From assembly GCA_022059125.1 (NCBI GenBank), contig JAEUWY010000012.1, positions 1,798,001 to 1,862,000 of the forward strand: DNA of 64,000 bases. Reading direction: 5' to 3'. The translations under genes and the position numbers were made by a program. Positions 1 through 11,715 of this stretch are shown piece by piece (position 1 is the first letter of the stretch; each line of letters opens with the position of its first letter). The notes under the pieces were generated by a model that was given only the letters and a program-made list of their open reading frames with translations, was not told the origin of the DNA and did not search any database. The DNA is from Corynespora cassiicola. Taxonomy: Eukaryota > Ascomycota > Dothideomycetes > Pleosporales > Corynesporascaceae.

Positions 1-1400
1 GTGACATGTCTGCGATGTGCTAGCTCTGCTCTGCCTTCAATCAGACCTCAGGTGGTCAATAGTATCGAACTTGCAGACGAAACATGTGAGCCTATTTTCT
101 TTAACTTGAATATGGAGTTTCGATCACCCTTGGGGTGATTCAGCGGATACATTTTCTCCATCTCAAAAAGCAATGCTTTCAATAACATGGCAATGACCAA
201 GGGGACGCAGCACGTTCAAAAATGTGAACTTAACCAGAACCTTGGAACATGGTAAAGGGAATGGAAATGATGTTGCTCCTTCAGCACATAGCCACTCCGT
301 ATCCTCTCAAACCTTCCATCCCTCTTGGGCAGGTGAACGCACGCCCTGGTTTTCTAATGGCAACTCCCATCTCCCCCCAAAAATGGGAAACCACATCCCC
401 CCCCTGACCTGGTCTCCAGCTTCTAGATCATCTTTGCATATCATGCACTTTCTGCTCAATTCCCCAAAGTGCTTAGGCAGCAAGAGAGTGTACCGAGTTC
501 CAGTTACTCGGGTTAGAAGAAGCAAATGTGACGCGGTGCCAGGGGAATCCAAACATCGTCTCCCTTTCTTCATACCAAGTGATGTGCGATTCATCTACCA
601 TGAGGAGATGACGAAGTGATATTGCTGAGTACGACGCCCTATGCCACTAGCATCTACGCCAACAACCTCGTACGAGGGCAGCCACCGTGCACACTTCGTT
701 CCCATAGCGCTAGCCCTTGCATCGGCGATGTCCACTATCAACCACAGGAGACATCTTAGCACTACAGTTCGGATGTGACGCTCCTCTCCCGACCATCTCG
801 GAACAAAGCTCTCCGTTGGATATCAATTCGTAGAGATGCTGACCCTTGCAAATGCCAAGACTACGGGGGGGGACTCCCCTCCCAGCCCCCAATAACAAGA
901 TGATTGTACAATCAAAACACGACATCACCACAAACGACTGACTGTTCAATCAAAAAGCCTTGGGACTAATCATTGTGCATACATCACTAAAACCTCCATC
1001 ACGGTAAGGCCTTCTCATCCATCCATCCATCCATCCATGGTATCAAAAACACTGCCCTCCGATCCCGGGCCACTATCACCGTGCCAGCATAAAAGCGCGC
1101 AGGGCAGGTGTAAGGAAAGAAATGGGGCATAAAAAGCCAGGAGAGGAGAGTTGTGTTTGACGGAAGACATCAGAGGTAGGGAAAGGTAAGAGGGGGGGAA
1201 TCACAAGGCCATGTCTCAACTCCAAAAAAAGAAAAAAAGGAGAGCCAAAGCTTACATGATGAAGCAGATACAAAGGAAAGTGAGATTGTTAGAAAAGGTG
1301 GGGGGTATGCATACGTTTTTCTCGGACGAACATGGACTCGTCAACCCGGTCATTCATCATCCGCCCATTGCGACCCGACATCCAAATGGCAGACCAGACC
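1..1400. other. Intergenic, downstream of the flippase gene
   Basis: No convincing gene. The open frames here are short, overlap each other on opposite strands and show no recognisable domain. A minus-strand frame at 307-594 has a CxxC pair but nothing else to support it. A TCCA microsatellite lies at about 1016-1038. The right part holds the 3' end and presumed 3' UTR of the flippase gene. Confidence 0.6.
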
Positions 1401-4400
1401 TCACTCCCGCCGAACTTGCCCATACCCTCTACTCAACATCCTCTCGACATCCTCCCTCTCGCTCTCAGCCGCCCTCTCCTCCTCCACGCCCTCCACGCCC
1501 TCTCTCCTCCTCAACAACTCCTTAACCTCCCCCTCCCTCCTCTCCTCTTCCCTCTTCTCCAACTCACTCACCACCTCCCGCACCCTCTCCTCCCTTTCCC
1601 TCTCCCGATTTGTGCCGCGATCCCACCCATTCTGCAACTCCTCAGCCGCCGCCTCCTCGAATCGCCGCTTGACCGCGGGGTCCTTCTCGAGCGCTTGGAA
1701 CACGTCCTCGTCGGTCGTGAAGAAGGCCGCACGCAGGGACATGGTGGCGAACTCGAAGACGAGGACCGAGGCGAGGATGAGCAATAGGCTGGCCCACCAG
1801 GTGAGGGAGCGGCCGAATGTCTCGAAGAAGGTGTCGCGCACGTAGTAGATTGCGTTGGCGGGGTCGTAGGTGGCGGCGAAGATGATGTTCCAGAGGAACC
1901 AGCCGCCAATGGAGAGGACGAGGGCGATAGCGTTGAGGATGGATTTGGTGTGGGTTTCGATGAATCTTGAGCGTGTTGTTAGCGTGCTTCCGAAATGGGA
2001 GGGAATAGAGGGCATTTTGGCACGTACTGCATCTTCATGGCGATCAACCACACCGCCGCAGAGTATGTCAACACGCCCATGGCGAAGATCGAATTGTCTT
2101 CGGTAAACAGCGCCTCCCCGTACAGGCTTAACATGACAAAGTAAATCACCATGGCCTCGGCTGACGCCATGAACATCCAGCCCAGATAGACCTTGAAGTT
2201 GAAGCCTCCGTTGCGCTGGCCCTTGACGTATAGCTCGGGGACGGCAAGGAGCGTCGACGCATTCAGGTCTTTTTCGAAGATGCCCATAAAAATGACAGGG
2301 AGCGAGGTAAAGAGTGTGTTGAACATGGAAAGCGACCATTGCTCGTAGAGCGAGGTGCCGGTGTAGCCGACGGAGCGCTGGTAGAGGGCTTGCGTGAGAT
2401 AAAATACCTGTAGGTTGTTAGGAAGAGGTCAGTGATTGCCTTCAGGGAGCGTACCATTTCCTTCCAGAATGTGCCGACTGTGTACTTGCAAGTCCGAATG
2501 TAGTTCCATCTGCCGTGTACAAGCAGGAGCTTCGTGAGGAATCTGAATTGCGCGATGGAATAATCACTCGTTCGTGCGGCTTGCAGGCCTTCTTTACCCG
2601 TGATACCAATGCCGACATGCGCTTCCTGGATCATGGCGATATCATTCGCACCGTCACCAATTGCTAGAGTGATGCTCTTCTTGACCCGTTTGCGAACACT
2701 GTTCACAAGCGCTGCTTTCTGAGAAGGAGAGGCACGACAGCAAATGACGGAGTCAACGAGGATAGCCAGGTCGTAGAAGAGTAACTGCAACGTCTCCACC
2801 TCGTTTACTTTGGCCAGAGTCTGCCCATCGATGACCACGACCGAGTGGGCGACAGTGCCATGGTTGATTGCAAGGATGGCAGCACCAATGTTCTGTTCGA
2901 CCTCACCGGTTTCATGATCCAAGACAGTGACGGTGGAGTAGTCCTTGATGAGTCGACACGAGTATCCAATGTTGATGGCCGTCTCGCGCTTATCTCCCGT
3001 AAGCATCCACATCTTGATCTTGGCCCGCCGCAGCTTGTCGATTGCTTCGGGGACACCGCGCTGGAGCTTGTCTTCGATGGCTGTTGCGCCAGTCAATTCT
3101 AGATGCTGTTCAATAAGATCACCAGCTTCTTCGATCAACCGGGCTCGATCCACAAGACTCGTGGTCGCATCCAAGTAGACCTTCTTCCAGGTCTGGTACT
3201 CATCCTCGGTGAGGAAACGATGGCCGTACAGCAGGGTACGCAGACCCTCGGTAGCGAACTCATTGATGTGCTGGAAGCAGCGTTCAATGATGGCAGATTC
3301 GTCTCCAGCAACATTCTCGTCAACCATCTCTTCCATCTCTTCAAACTGCATCGAGCTTCTAGCTTCGGAGAATGCCATAGAAAACCGTCCAAGTCCAGAC
3401 TGTCGGGGCGTCTGCAGGGGTGTCTGCGCGGGAGTACTTTCTCCGATGGAGCGCATATCAAAATCGTTTTCACGCTCCCGTAGCCACTGGTCGACTTGCT
3501 GAAGTGATTGGCCACCTGTACTGGCTCTTCCCATGCTCGAGCGACCAAACGAGGGTCTTCCAAGATTGACACTGGCACGAGCGGCTTGAGCTATGCTCAT
3601 GCTTCTCCGATTGCCAATGCTGCTCTTTCGGCCGCCAATGCTACTCTTTCTCTCCATCTGCTCGCTCCTCCGTGCAATAGCATGTTGTGCCTCCAGGCTC
3701 TTTCTCTTGTTTGCGCGTTTTTCAATCTCAACCATGTTCTTGTTGGCGAGCGTGGCCAGCCTGAGACGTTGCATGACAATGGAATCCGCTCCCTTGCAAA
3801 GGATGCATATGCGACCATCGGGGAAGCGTAGAATAATTGACATTCTCTTTCTCTTACTTGAGAACTCAATTACGTCTAGAATCTCATAGGTCTCGGTAAC
3901 AGGCTCGCCCTCAGCTCCAGAAGGCAATGTCTTCAAAGTGATGGTGTTGACGTCACGGTTGATCAAGAGAAAGCCCATATCTTGTGCAGCCTGAACCAAT
4001 GCGAGTTCATCGGGGGAAGAAGCCATAAAATCTGTCGAGCCGTCTTCCTGGATCTCCGGTAGACAGGTATGGCAAAGTGCAAGTGACAAGAGGAGCATGC
4101 GTGCTTTTCGGGAGAATGGAGTGTGTGGTTTTCGTTGGATGTATCGGAGCATATCGTTGGTGACGAGCTCGCGCTGCGATCGCCCCGGTCTAGCAGAAGA
4201 ATGCCACTTGGAACCTGACGCCTCTGCGTCTTGAGAGGCTGTCGCCTCGCCCTCTTCAACGGCTGGGGTCGAGGGCTCGATTGGAGTAACGTCCTTGGCG
4301 GACTTGACACTCTTGCGCGAAACTTGCTTGTCCTTCTTTCTCTTCTTGTGCAGTAACTTCTTCTTGCTCGACTTTTGAAGATCGGCGTCATGCAACCATG

Positions 4401-6567
4401 AGACACCCGCAATGCTCATTTTGCGGAACTTCATGGAGTTGTCGGTGAGCGTGCCAGTCTTGTCAGAGAAGATGTAGCTGATCTGACCAAGCTCCTCATT
4501 GATGGTTGACGTTCTGGGCTCGCAAGGCGTGTTTGAAACCTCGTCATACATGTCGACGTCGGTATGCAGGAAGAACATTTGCCAAACCTTGACAATCTCC
4601 AAGCTGACGTAGAGCGATAGAGGAATCATGGTATTGAACATGATGATGAAAGAGGTAAAGTTCGGGAAGAAGGCAACGGACGCGTCCGAGAGGTACCAGA
4701 GATCGTCCTCAGTCCGGCTTGCCCAAATCTGATACGCCACTGCGTTAAAAATGGCCAAGGCTACCACGAATATGACTATAATGATAACGATTCGGTTGAC
4801 AGCGAACTGTAGCGCGGGCGCTTTGATGCGAGGGTTTTTATTGGCGTTCATGCGGATGCGGCACTCTTCGCCTGAGTAGATGACCATTCCAATAGCGTCC
4901 GGGGTGTTCCTCAGTATGCTCCCGCGAAACAAGATTTCGTTTAGCGTCAGGGGAGCAGTCTGGTCATGTAACTTAACGCGACCCTCAAAACTGTACAAAT
5001 CTTGGTTGGGATCTTCAACGACGAACTCGGCGTTGCAATCCAGAACATCTTCTGGCTGCTTGATCGCCTTGGAAATTGAACCCGGGGTGGTTTTGCTCTT
5101 TAGGTTGGTTTCGCCGTCGAGTGCCATCGTTTCCACATAAGCCATGTTGTTGTCGCCGTTCGTGTGCAGGAGAGCAAGATCAGCCGGTACCGCATCATTT
5201 CGCTCAAGCTTGACAATGTCACCGACGACCAGATCCTGCCATTTGATTGGCTCCCAATCCAAAGCATCATCAGAGGAGGCAGCAGCAGCAACGATGCCAT
5301 CCAAGGAATCGTGCTGCTTTTTATTTGCACGAAGCACCTTTGCCTCCCGGTTGTTCTCAGCCTTGTCCAATCGGTATCTCCTCAGATCATCATACCCCTC
5401 CTTGGCCATGGAAAGACTGACAAAGAAGAGCAACGGCACGATGGTGGTGTACTGTCCCGTAGTACTAAGACCGGGAATCATCTGGAGAATCGAGACGCAC
5501 AGGAAGTAAAAGTTGGCCAGCTTTGAGAATTGAGCAATGAGCTGACGGGGAAAGAAATTCCAGGCCGAGTACCGGGTGGATCGTATCCAGTTGCTGGTGT
5601 AAGGCTTGTTGGTTCGTTCGTCAACCAGAGGCTCCCTTTGGAACGGATCTAAATGAATGTGTCTCCCATCCTTGCTTGGCGGAATATCCTGTATGCGGAG
5701 TACAAATTTCCTGACACGCTCCCCAAACTCGCGGGCATTATGCATCATGCTTGGTTTTTTTGACTTGGACTGTAGCCATGAATCGTAATTGGGTAGTGCA
5801 ATGGGGCCCTTTTCCAGCTTGGGCTTGGCTGCCGCTGAAGCTTGCGGGGCGAAGCCGATCTCTGCAGGAGAATGTGTAATTGTGGAGGTGGCTGCTTTTT
5901 CGGCGTTCCCCCCTCGTCCACCTTGTTGCGATTCGTGCGTGGCTCCAGCCCGGTCCTCCAACTCAATACTAGCCCCTGGAGAATGGGCCTGGTCATTTAC
6001 ATTCCTCCTGAAGAGCGCGCTGCGCAGTGAATACCCGCGGTTACGGTTGGTGGGTGAGAGCGGCGAGGTTCTGCCTGTGCTTCGCGGTGATAGCGGGGTC
6101 AGGGTGGGAGGTGAGCGCAGCGTCTCCTGCCCCCGCTCAGGATCCTCTGTGCCCATTTCGCGCGTGTCGACGGTGAGATCCGGAGTCCCAGGGCGTTTCT
6201 TGGTGCCGGAGGCTCTCCTGGCCTGTGTAATCTCATCAATTGACCCGCCGGCAGCCTCCGGCCTGGGCCACTGGCCTGGTGCATGTCGTTCGATATCGGT
6301 CGAGAAGCGGACTCGCGGCGAGGCAGCATCGGTAGACAGTCGAGATATGGATGGGCGCGAGGGAGGAGCCTGGTCCACGGCGGAAGAACGAGAGTCGGGG
6401 GCGGTATCGGCGTCTGCTGGGGCGCGCTGGGCGGAGTATGGGGAAGGCGACGGAGGCTCGCCATCAGAAGCCTCGGTTACGGGCTCCAGGTGGTGATCGT
6501 CCTCATGCTGGGTCGTCGAGTGTCGTCGCCGGACGCCTCCACTGGGAGGGTCGCCGCCGGCTGCCAT
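1401..6567 (-). CDS. Phospholipid-translocating P4-type ATPase (Dnf1/Dnf2-like flippase)
   Basis: Flips aminophospholipids or phosphatidylcholine-type lipids from the outer to the inner leaflet of plasma or endosomal membranes, using ATP; family members normally pair with a Cdc50/Lem3 subunit. Model: complement(1401..1965, 2028..2407, 2455..6567), 1685 residues. The introns (47 and 62 bp) have GTACG donors and keep frame. The first 275 or so residues are disordered and Ser/Pro/Arg-rich. DGETNL lies near residue 482, the P4 signature PLSL (PISL in many members) near 649, the phosphorylation motif DKTGTLT at about 702 and GDGAND near 1304. The last two exons supply the remaining C-terminal membrane segments and a charged Glu/Arg-rich tail. 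A Lys-rich insert follows DKTGTLT, and a Ser/Arg-rich insert interrupts the nucleotide-binding domain, as in fungal Dnf1/2 rather than Drs2 or Neo1. The next gene upstream (SamB-like) lies on the same strand about 1.5 kb away. Assignment to P4-ATPase is very secure; Dnf1/2 subtype is likely. Confidence 0.95.
2408..2454 (-). other. Intron 1 of the flippase gene
   Basis: GTACGC donor and CTACAG acceptor on the minus strand. Removal joins KEM to VFYLTQ in phase 0. Without splicing the frame loses the conserved C-terminal membrane region. Confidence 0.85.
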
Positions 6568-8058
6568 TGTCGAGGATCATTCGAGAGAGGAGAGCGCAGC
6601 GAAGCGTCAAGCAGCGAGTCTATGTGCGGCCAGCCTTGTCAGCCAACCTATTCTCTCTTTTGGGTGGCCTTAGCGGCTTGTCGTTCTTGACTCTCGGGCT
6701 ATGACGCGTCGCGGCTGGAGCTCTGGAGGGCTTGCATCCACAGAGGCAGCATGAGCAAGGGGAAAAACGATCGTCACCGTCGGAGCAGCAGCAGGTGGTG
6801 GTGGAGACGGCGGTATATTAGCGCGAACCTGAGCGACTGCGATCGAACTGTCGGACGGGTCACGTTGGAGGTGCAAGCCATCGCACAACCCCTGCATGCC
6901 GCAGCCCAAAGTCCCGCCGGCCTATTTTTGACGTCAGACATGGTTGCTACCCGCACCGGTGCTCTGGGAGCTGAACCCCATATTCTCTAGCCAAGGCTAC
7001 AAGGCTACAAGGCTACAAGGTTACAAGGCTACCAGGCTAACACGCTCCCCAGGGCTGCTTTTTTTCCAGAACGTCGGCGCCTTGCCAGGCTGAGCATGGT
7101 GCCTGCATATCAATTCCACTCCACTACACCTAGGTTCAGACAAGCACGCCACATTGAGTAAGAGCAATGGCCCGCATCATGATTGGCACATAGTAAAATG
7201 ATATGGATTAGCCTTACACAATTTGCTGATGCTAGGTAACGGGAGCTATGCTATACGTGGTAGAAGATGCTGCTGCTGTTGCTGCTAGAAAAAAAAAATA
7301 GGGCTCTTGGTATGAGCAGATTACGATCTCGACCCTGCCACAATTCCGGGGGAGAGGGAGCATAGTCCCCGTCCCGAAGCATGGAGAAGAGGCCGTGGAA
7401 ATGCTCATTGGAAAATACTGCACGCCCAAAAACGCCACCCATGAGCTCGAGGAAAACTGGACACAAAGAAAACAATGCCCGCGGGCTCAAGCGAGGCCGG
7501 TATTTCCGCCTCGACGAGTCGCAGGCTGAGAGCGAGAGCGAGAGAGAGAGGGAGAGAGCAAGAGAGCAGGAGAAGTCGAGTGGGACAAAGGAAATGAAGC
7601 GTGTCGAGCAATGAAGAACAAGGAAAAAGACCGAGGATGCAAAGACTATGCAGCACGCTAAAAGTAGAAGGGGGGGACGGCAGTATGACTGCGGGCTGAA
7701 GCCGTTTCCATTGCACTAAGCTTCCTCCTCTCTCGCCAGAGCCAATGCTCTCCGGCTAGCAATACTGTACCCTAGAAATATGGTATAATGAAAACCGAGT
7801 CGGTTTGTATAATCGCACACTCTCCTCCTAAGTCGATTCAAACCTTCTCGTCCCTCCAACTCCAGAATAGATTTCCGTGCCAAAGCCTAAGCAGTCTGAT
7901 GTATGGGGTGGTGGTATCCAGTCGTGTCGCTTCATTAAGTATGGAATCTCGAAAATGTGAGCCGAGCGCCTTGCAAAATGCGGCATAAAGTAAATGGTGA
8001 ACCCAATGATGATGATGATGATGACGTTTTTGTTAGAGAATCGAAACCGGCGAGCGCC
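6568..8058. other. Intergenic, between the flippase start and the SamB-like gene
   Basis: No supported gene; open frames are short and mutually antisense. It holds the flippase promoter (right of 6567) and the 3' side of the SamB-like gene. An 8-bp tandem repeat lies at 6993-7040 and a GA-rich stretch at about 7530-7570. Confidence 0.6.
6993..7040. repeat. 8-bp tandem repeat, unit AAGGCTAC
   Basis: Six consecutive copies, the fourth and sixth with one change each. It sits about 430 bp upstream of the flippase start codon, so it lies in the presumed promoter. No function visible. Confidence 0.85.
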
Positions 8059-9903
8059 TCAGTTTGCCGCCACACACCAGTGCCTGTGGTACACCCACGC
8101 GCTCTTCTGGCACTCCTTGCTGCAATATTTTGTGCGCCGGCAGCGGCGGCACTTGGCAAACTGGCGTGTGTACTCCTCCCATCGGCCGCACTGGTAGTAT
8201 GCGCACTGGCGGATACCCCCGCGCGAGTCGTCCTTGCGGCAGAGGTTGCGCATTACCACGCTAGCCCAGTACTGCATGTCCGACGTGTGGTGGCGGACCG
8301 TGAACTTCTCGACCAGAGGGAAGATGTTGAAGTCGTCTGGGAGCTCATACTCTTCCTTTTCGTCTTCATCCTCGATCATGGGCGTGGGGCTGCCAGACTC
8401 TGCATCCAGCAGGTGAAGGTCCGAGCCAATCTTCAGTTTGGGGACCAGGTGGGACTGCTGGAAGTATGATCGCAAGTTGCAGTATTTTGACACGTATGCA
8501 AGCAGCTGGAGGGACATTAGGACGTCTTCGTCGCGTGGCATGGCGGCCAGGACGCCGGCAGTTGCATTGCGATCCTGAGAGTAGCGGGGGTACCAGGCCG
8601 GAGGGGGGTTCGTGTTGACTACATTAATGGCTGGCTGTACGGGCGAGAAGCCGCCGATGGGCCCGGCAGTCTGGGTATTGGCAGGGTTGATTAAGCTCCC
8701 ATCCAGAGCGGGGCGGTGGGTGATGTTGAACGTCTCGTGGCTCTCATCGGTCCCCTCGGATGGGGCTGCGATGGGGACCGGGGTAGCGCCGGGATCGAGC
8801 ATCTCTGCGTTATCGACAATGTCTGCCATGTTGATCTCATTGTTCTGGATGCCGACGATGGGCTCGTTCACTGCGGGACCAGCCGCTGCGGGGGCATCGA
8901 CGGACATTTCCTCGTGCTGGGCATCGAGATCCGACTCACCAGACATGGACAGTTGATGGCGGATGGAGGGACGACGACGCGGTCGGGCGATCGCGGCCCT
9001 CGGGCTGCTTTGCCGACCGGTTGGAGCATTGGGGGTAGTGGGTGACTGCGGCTGCGAAGTGATCTCCCCCTGCAACGCGGGAAGCATCGAAGGCAGCCGA
9101 TCAACATCTCGCACGGGCCGTAGGTTGAATGTGTCTGTCGACTCGACGTTTGGCAGAGCCGTGCCAAGCGGCTGGCTGATGTTGCGGGCATTGCTGCCAA
9201 CGGCTCCGAAGAGCTGGGCACGGCCTTCGTGGCTGCGGTGATGATGGTGATGGGCAGGGCGACCACGCGTGAATGAGGTCCGCTCGGGGGGCGAGCTTAG
9301 CGAGAAGGCCGGGGTGGGCGTCGTGTCGCCGGCCTGCGACTCCAGAGAGGCCTGGCCAAACGCCTGGGGGATTTCGATTGGCGGCGGGATGGCACGGCGG
9401 GAGCGCTCTGCTCTGTGACCTGAGCTGGACGCCATCTCGCCAGAGCGGGAGGAGTGGTGCCTGCTGGACGCACCCAAGCGAGCATTCCTCCGCAGCTCGG
9501 CCTCGGCCCTTTCCCTGCACTTGTCGACGACTTTGATGTAGTTGTCGAGGATGGTGGCGATGACGGGCACCATGTCGGCCTCGACCACACGCGTCCTCAC
9601 GTTCTCGGAGCCACGCACGCCGATGTTGAAGATGCACTGGAAGGCAAGGTTCCACTTCCACATGTCCATCATGTCCTTGCTCCTGCCCTCCTTGAGGATG
9701 CATATCAGGCGCTCAATGCCGCCATCGACGGTGAGGATGTCTCGTATGCGGGCCGATGACGTGGTGAGATAGGCAAGGTGGTTGAGCGAGTTGATGAGCG
9801 GCAGGGTCGAGGTGCAGTCGAGGGCGCGGCGGTCGTAGAGGGCCGTGGTGATGCCAACGGATGCCTTGTTGGCATTGGGGATGCTGAAGTTGACTTCGCG
9901 CAT
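8059..9903 (-). CDS. samB: MYND zinc-finger protein, SamB/Mub1-like
   Basis: Homologue of Aspergillus SamB and yeast Mub1; Mub1 works with Ubr2 as an adaptor for ubiquitination of substrates such as Rpn4, and SamB affects septum positioning and asexual development. The single-exon model is 614 residues. The start at 9903 begins MREVNFSIPN, the conserved family beginning; an in-frame ATG 23 codons upstream adds an unconserved leader and was not chosen. Residues 1-110 form the conserved armadillo-like N-terminal domain (LYDRRALDCTS, SLNHLAYLTTSS). A long Ser/Pro/Arg-rich, probably disordered middle follows. The C-terminal MYND finger has paired CxxC motifs (CRRC, CSKEC) and ends in HRHWC. Acidic residues (EDEDEKEEYELP) precede the finger. 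The upstream region to the CorA-like gene is 1.8 kb and GC-rich. Confidence 0.93.
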   Translation of the reverse strand: MREVNFSIPNANKASVGITTALYDRRALDCTSTLPLINSLNHLAYLTTSSARIRDILTVDGGIERLICILKEGRSKDMMDMWKWNLAFQCIFNIGVRGSENVRTRVVEADMVPVIATILDNYIKVVDKCRERAEAELRRNARLGASSRHHSSRSGEMASSSGHRAERSRRAIPPPIEIPQAFGQASLESQAGDTTPTPAFSLSSPPERTSFTRGRPAHHHHHRSHEGRAQLFGAVGSNARNISQPLGTALPNVESTDTFNLRPVRDVDRLPSMLPALQGEITSQPQSPTTPNAPTGRQSSPRAAIARPRRRPSIRHQLSMSGESDLDAQHEEMSVDAPAAAGPAVNEPIVGIQNNEINMADIVDNAEMLDPGATPVPIAAPSEGTDESHETFNITHRPALDGSLINPANTQTAGPIGGFSPVQPAINVVNTNPPPAWYPRYSQDRNATAGVLAAMPRDEDVLMSLQLLAYVSKYCNLRSYFQQSHLVPKLKIGSDLHLLDAESGSPTPMIEDEDEKEEYELPDDFNIFPLVEKFTVRHHTSDMQYWASVVMRNLCRKDDSRGGIRQCAYYQCGRWEEYTRQFAKCRRCRRTKYCSKECQKSAWVYHRHWCVAAN

Positions 9904-11715
9904 GATTGATGCGTGTCGGGCAGTGGTTGAACAGATGGAGGATGGGTATTGCGTGTGGGGTGACTGCAGCACTAGTGTCGCATGTGGTGAGAGGCAAGTA
10001 GTCGAGGTTGGCCGCAGTCAATCGACGACAGCAAACGCAGACGGCAGCGGGCCGGGCGAAGGGTGCTGGCAGGCCGGTGGGCGCGTGAGGGAGGAGGCGG
10101 CGGCGGTGGAGGAGGTGGTGGTGCTGCGTGTCCGAGACGGCGTGCTGAGACAGGCCGCTGTCGACACACAAGACTTGTCGCTCGCAGGATGAAAGGGAGG
10201 CGGGCAACAAACAGAGAAGACGCTTGACGGGGTCAGCGGTCGTCGGTCTGGCGGTGGCAGCAGAGAGGTGAAGGAGGGGCGTTTCCAGGGGGCGTGTCGA
10301 GATGGCTGGGCGGGCTCGATGAGGATGTTTGCTGAGGACTCAGGGAGTGGTGCCGGGGGGGGCAAGTGCGTGTGGCAAGTAGAATGTAGGCTGCTCGACG
10401 CCTCGAGTCGGCGTGGTGGCGGGCAGCGCTCACACGGCGGCACTAGGGGGCGAGTGAGTGCGCTCTCGCTCAGCGTGTCCGGCGGGCGGGCAGCGGGCAG
10501 CGGGGTGAGGATGGGCTATGGGATGCTGGTGGTGAGGCTGCAGCGGGATGAATGGGAGAGGGCACGGCGGCGGTGGAGGTGTGGTGGAATCGTCTTCTCC
10601 ACCTGGGCCGGCAGGGAGCTGGGCTGGGCGCCGCCTGATTGGCCGGGAATGGGCCAGCCTCAACCCTAATTTCATGCGTTTTGAGCAGCGCCCGCGCAGG
10701 ACAGCGAGACGGCGGCGGCTGCTGGCCATGCTGGGGGGGCGACTGCCAGCTGGCGGCTGCTATTGCTAATGCTGCTGCTGCTGACTTTTTTTTTTTTCTT
10801 CGCACGTCGCTCGCCGCTCGTCGTCGGCCGTCGACGGTCGTGCGAGCAGCGAAGCAGCCAGCGGGCGCGGTGCGGGCGCCGGGCGGGCGTGCAGGATGAC
10901 AAAGGCATCATCACCGCAGGCGGAGGCCCTAGAGCCCGTTGGGGGGATGAAACCCTGCCATGTCCGAAATTCACGCTCCGACGCTGGCGAGCCGTGAGCC
11001 GTAAGCCGTCAGGCCATGGGCACAAGTATAGCAGCCGGGGCGGCACCAGTGGCCTCGAGGGCGCTCGGCGGGTGGGTGGATGGGCCCCCCCATCTGCCAC
11101 TGCCAGTGCCACGGCCACGCTGCACCGAACCACGGCTCGCCAGCAACGCCCCGCCGCCTGTCTGCTCGGTACCCACGGTAGCAGCCATCGTTTGCCATGC
11201 CGCACGCACTGCCCAGGCCGCTTACCTTTGGGCCGCCTTGCACTCGTCCCGTCGCTCGCGCGCAGCAGCCTGGACATGCGGACGTGCGGGCGTGCGGGCG
11301 CGCGGGCGGAGCAGCGTGGAGACGCAGTCGTGAAGTCACTCCTATATCCGTACAGGTATCCGCACCACCACCTCCTGGCTCTCCTGGCCCCGGCGCTTGG
11401 GCGCGCAAAGGGCTGGCTGGCTGAGGGCTGGCTGCTGGGACCTGCGCCTGTCATCCTTCTGTCAAAAGCCCACCTACACGCCTGCGCCCACGCCGCACCT
11501 CTCAACAAAGCAGACGTCGAGGTGTCCTGTCCTGCCCTTGATCCTCGATGCTGTTGCCCTCGGTCCCCGCCCTCTGAAACCCTCTGACTCCATTGTTGTG
11601 TACATAGTGCCTTCTAGATCTCAGCGCCCCCGGCCTGCGCATATAACCCGCCTCGACGAAAACGGCACGCCCGCCGCCAGACAATCAGCCTACTCTCGCG
11701 CCATCTCTAGGTACA
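9904..11715. other. GC-rich divergent intergenic region (SamB-like / CorA-like)
   Basis: Between two divergently transcribed genes. Many overlapping long open frames occur on both strands, rich in Ala, Arg, Pro and Gly, as expected from high GC content; none shows a domain or plausible splicing. It probably holds both promoters and long 5' UTRs. A T tract lies at about 10786-10799. Confidence 0.6.

Noticed and set aside
307..594. Minus-strand frame with a CxxC pair (CMICKDD)
   Set aside because: Only one metal-binding pair, no second pair or domain context, and the frame ends without similarity to known zinc fingers.
10672..11587. Long open frames on both strands in the GC-rich spacer
   Set aside because: Mutually overlapping, Ala/Arg/Pro/Gly-rich, no domain and no splicing logic. 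Typical for GC-rich non-coding DNA.
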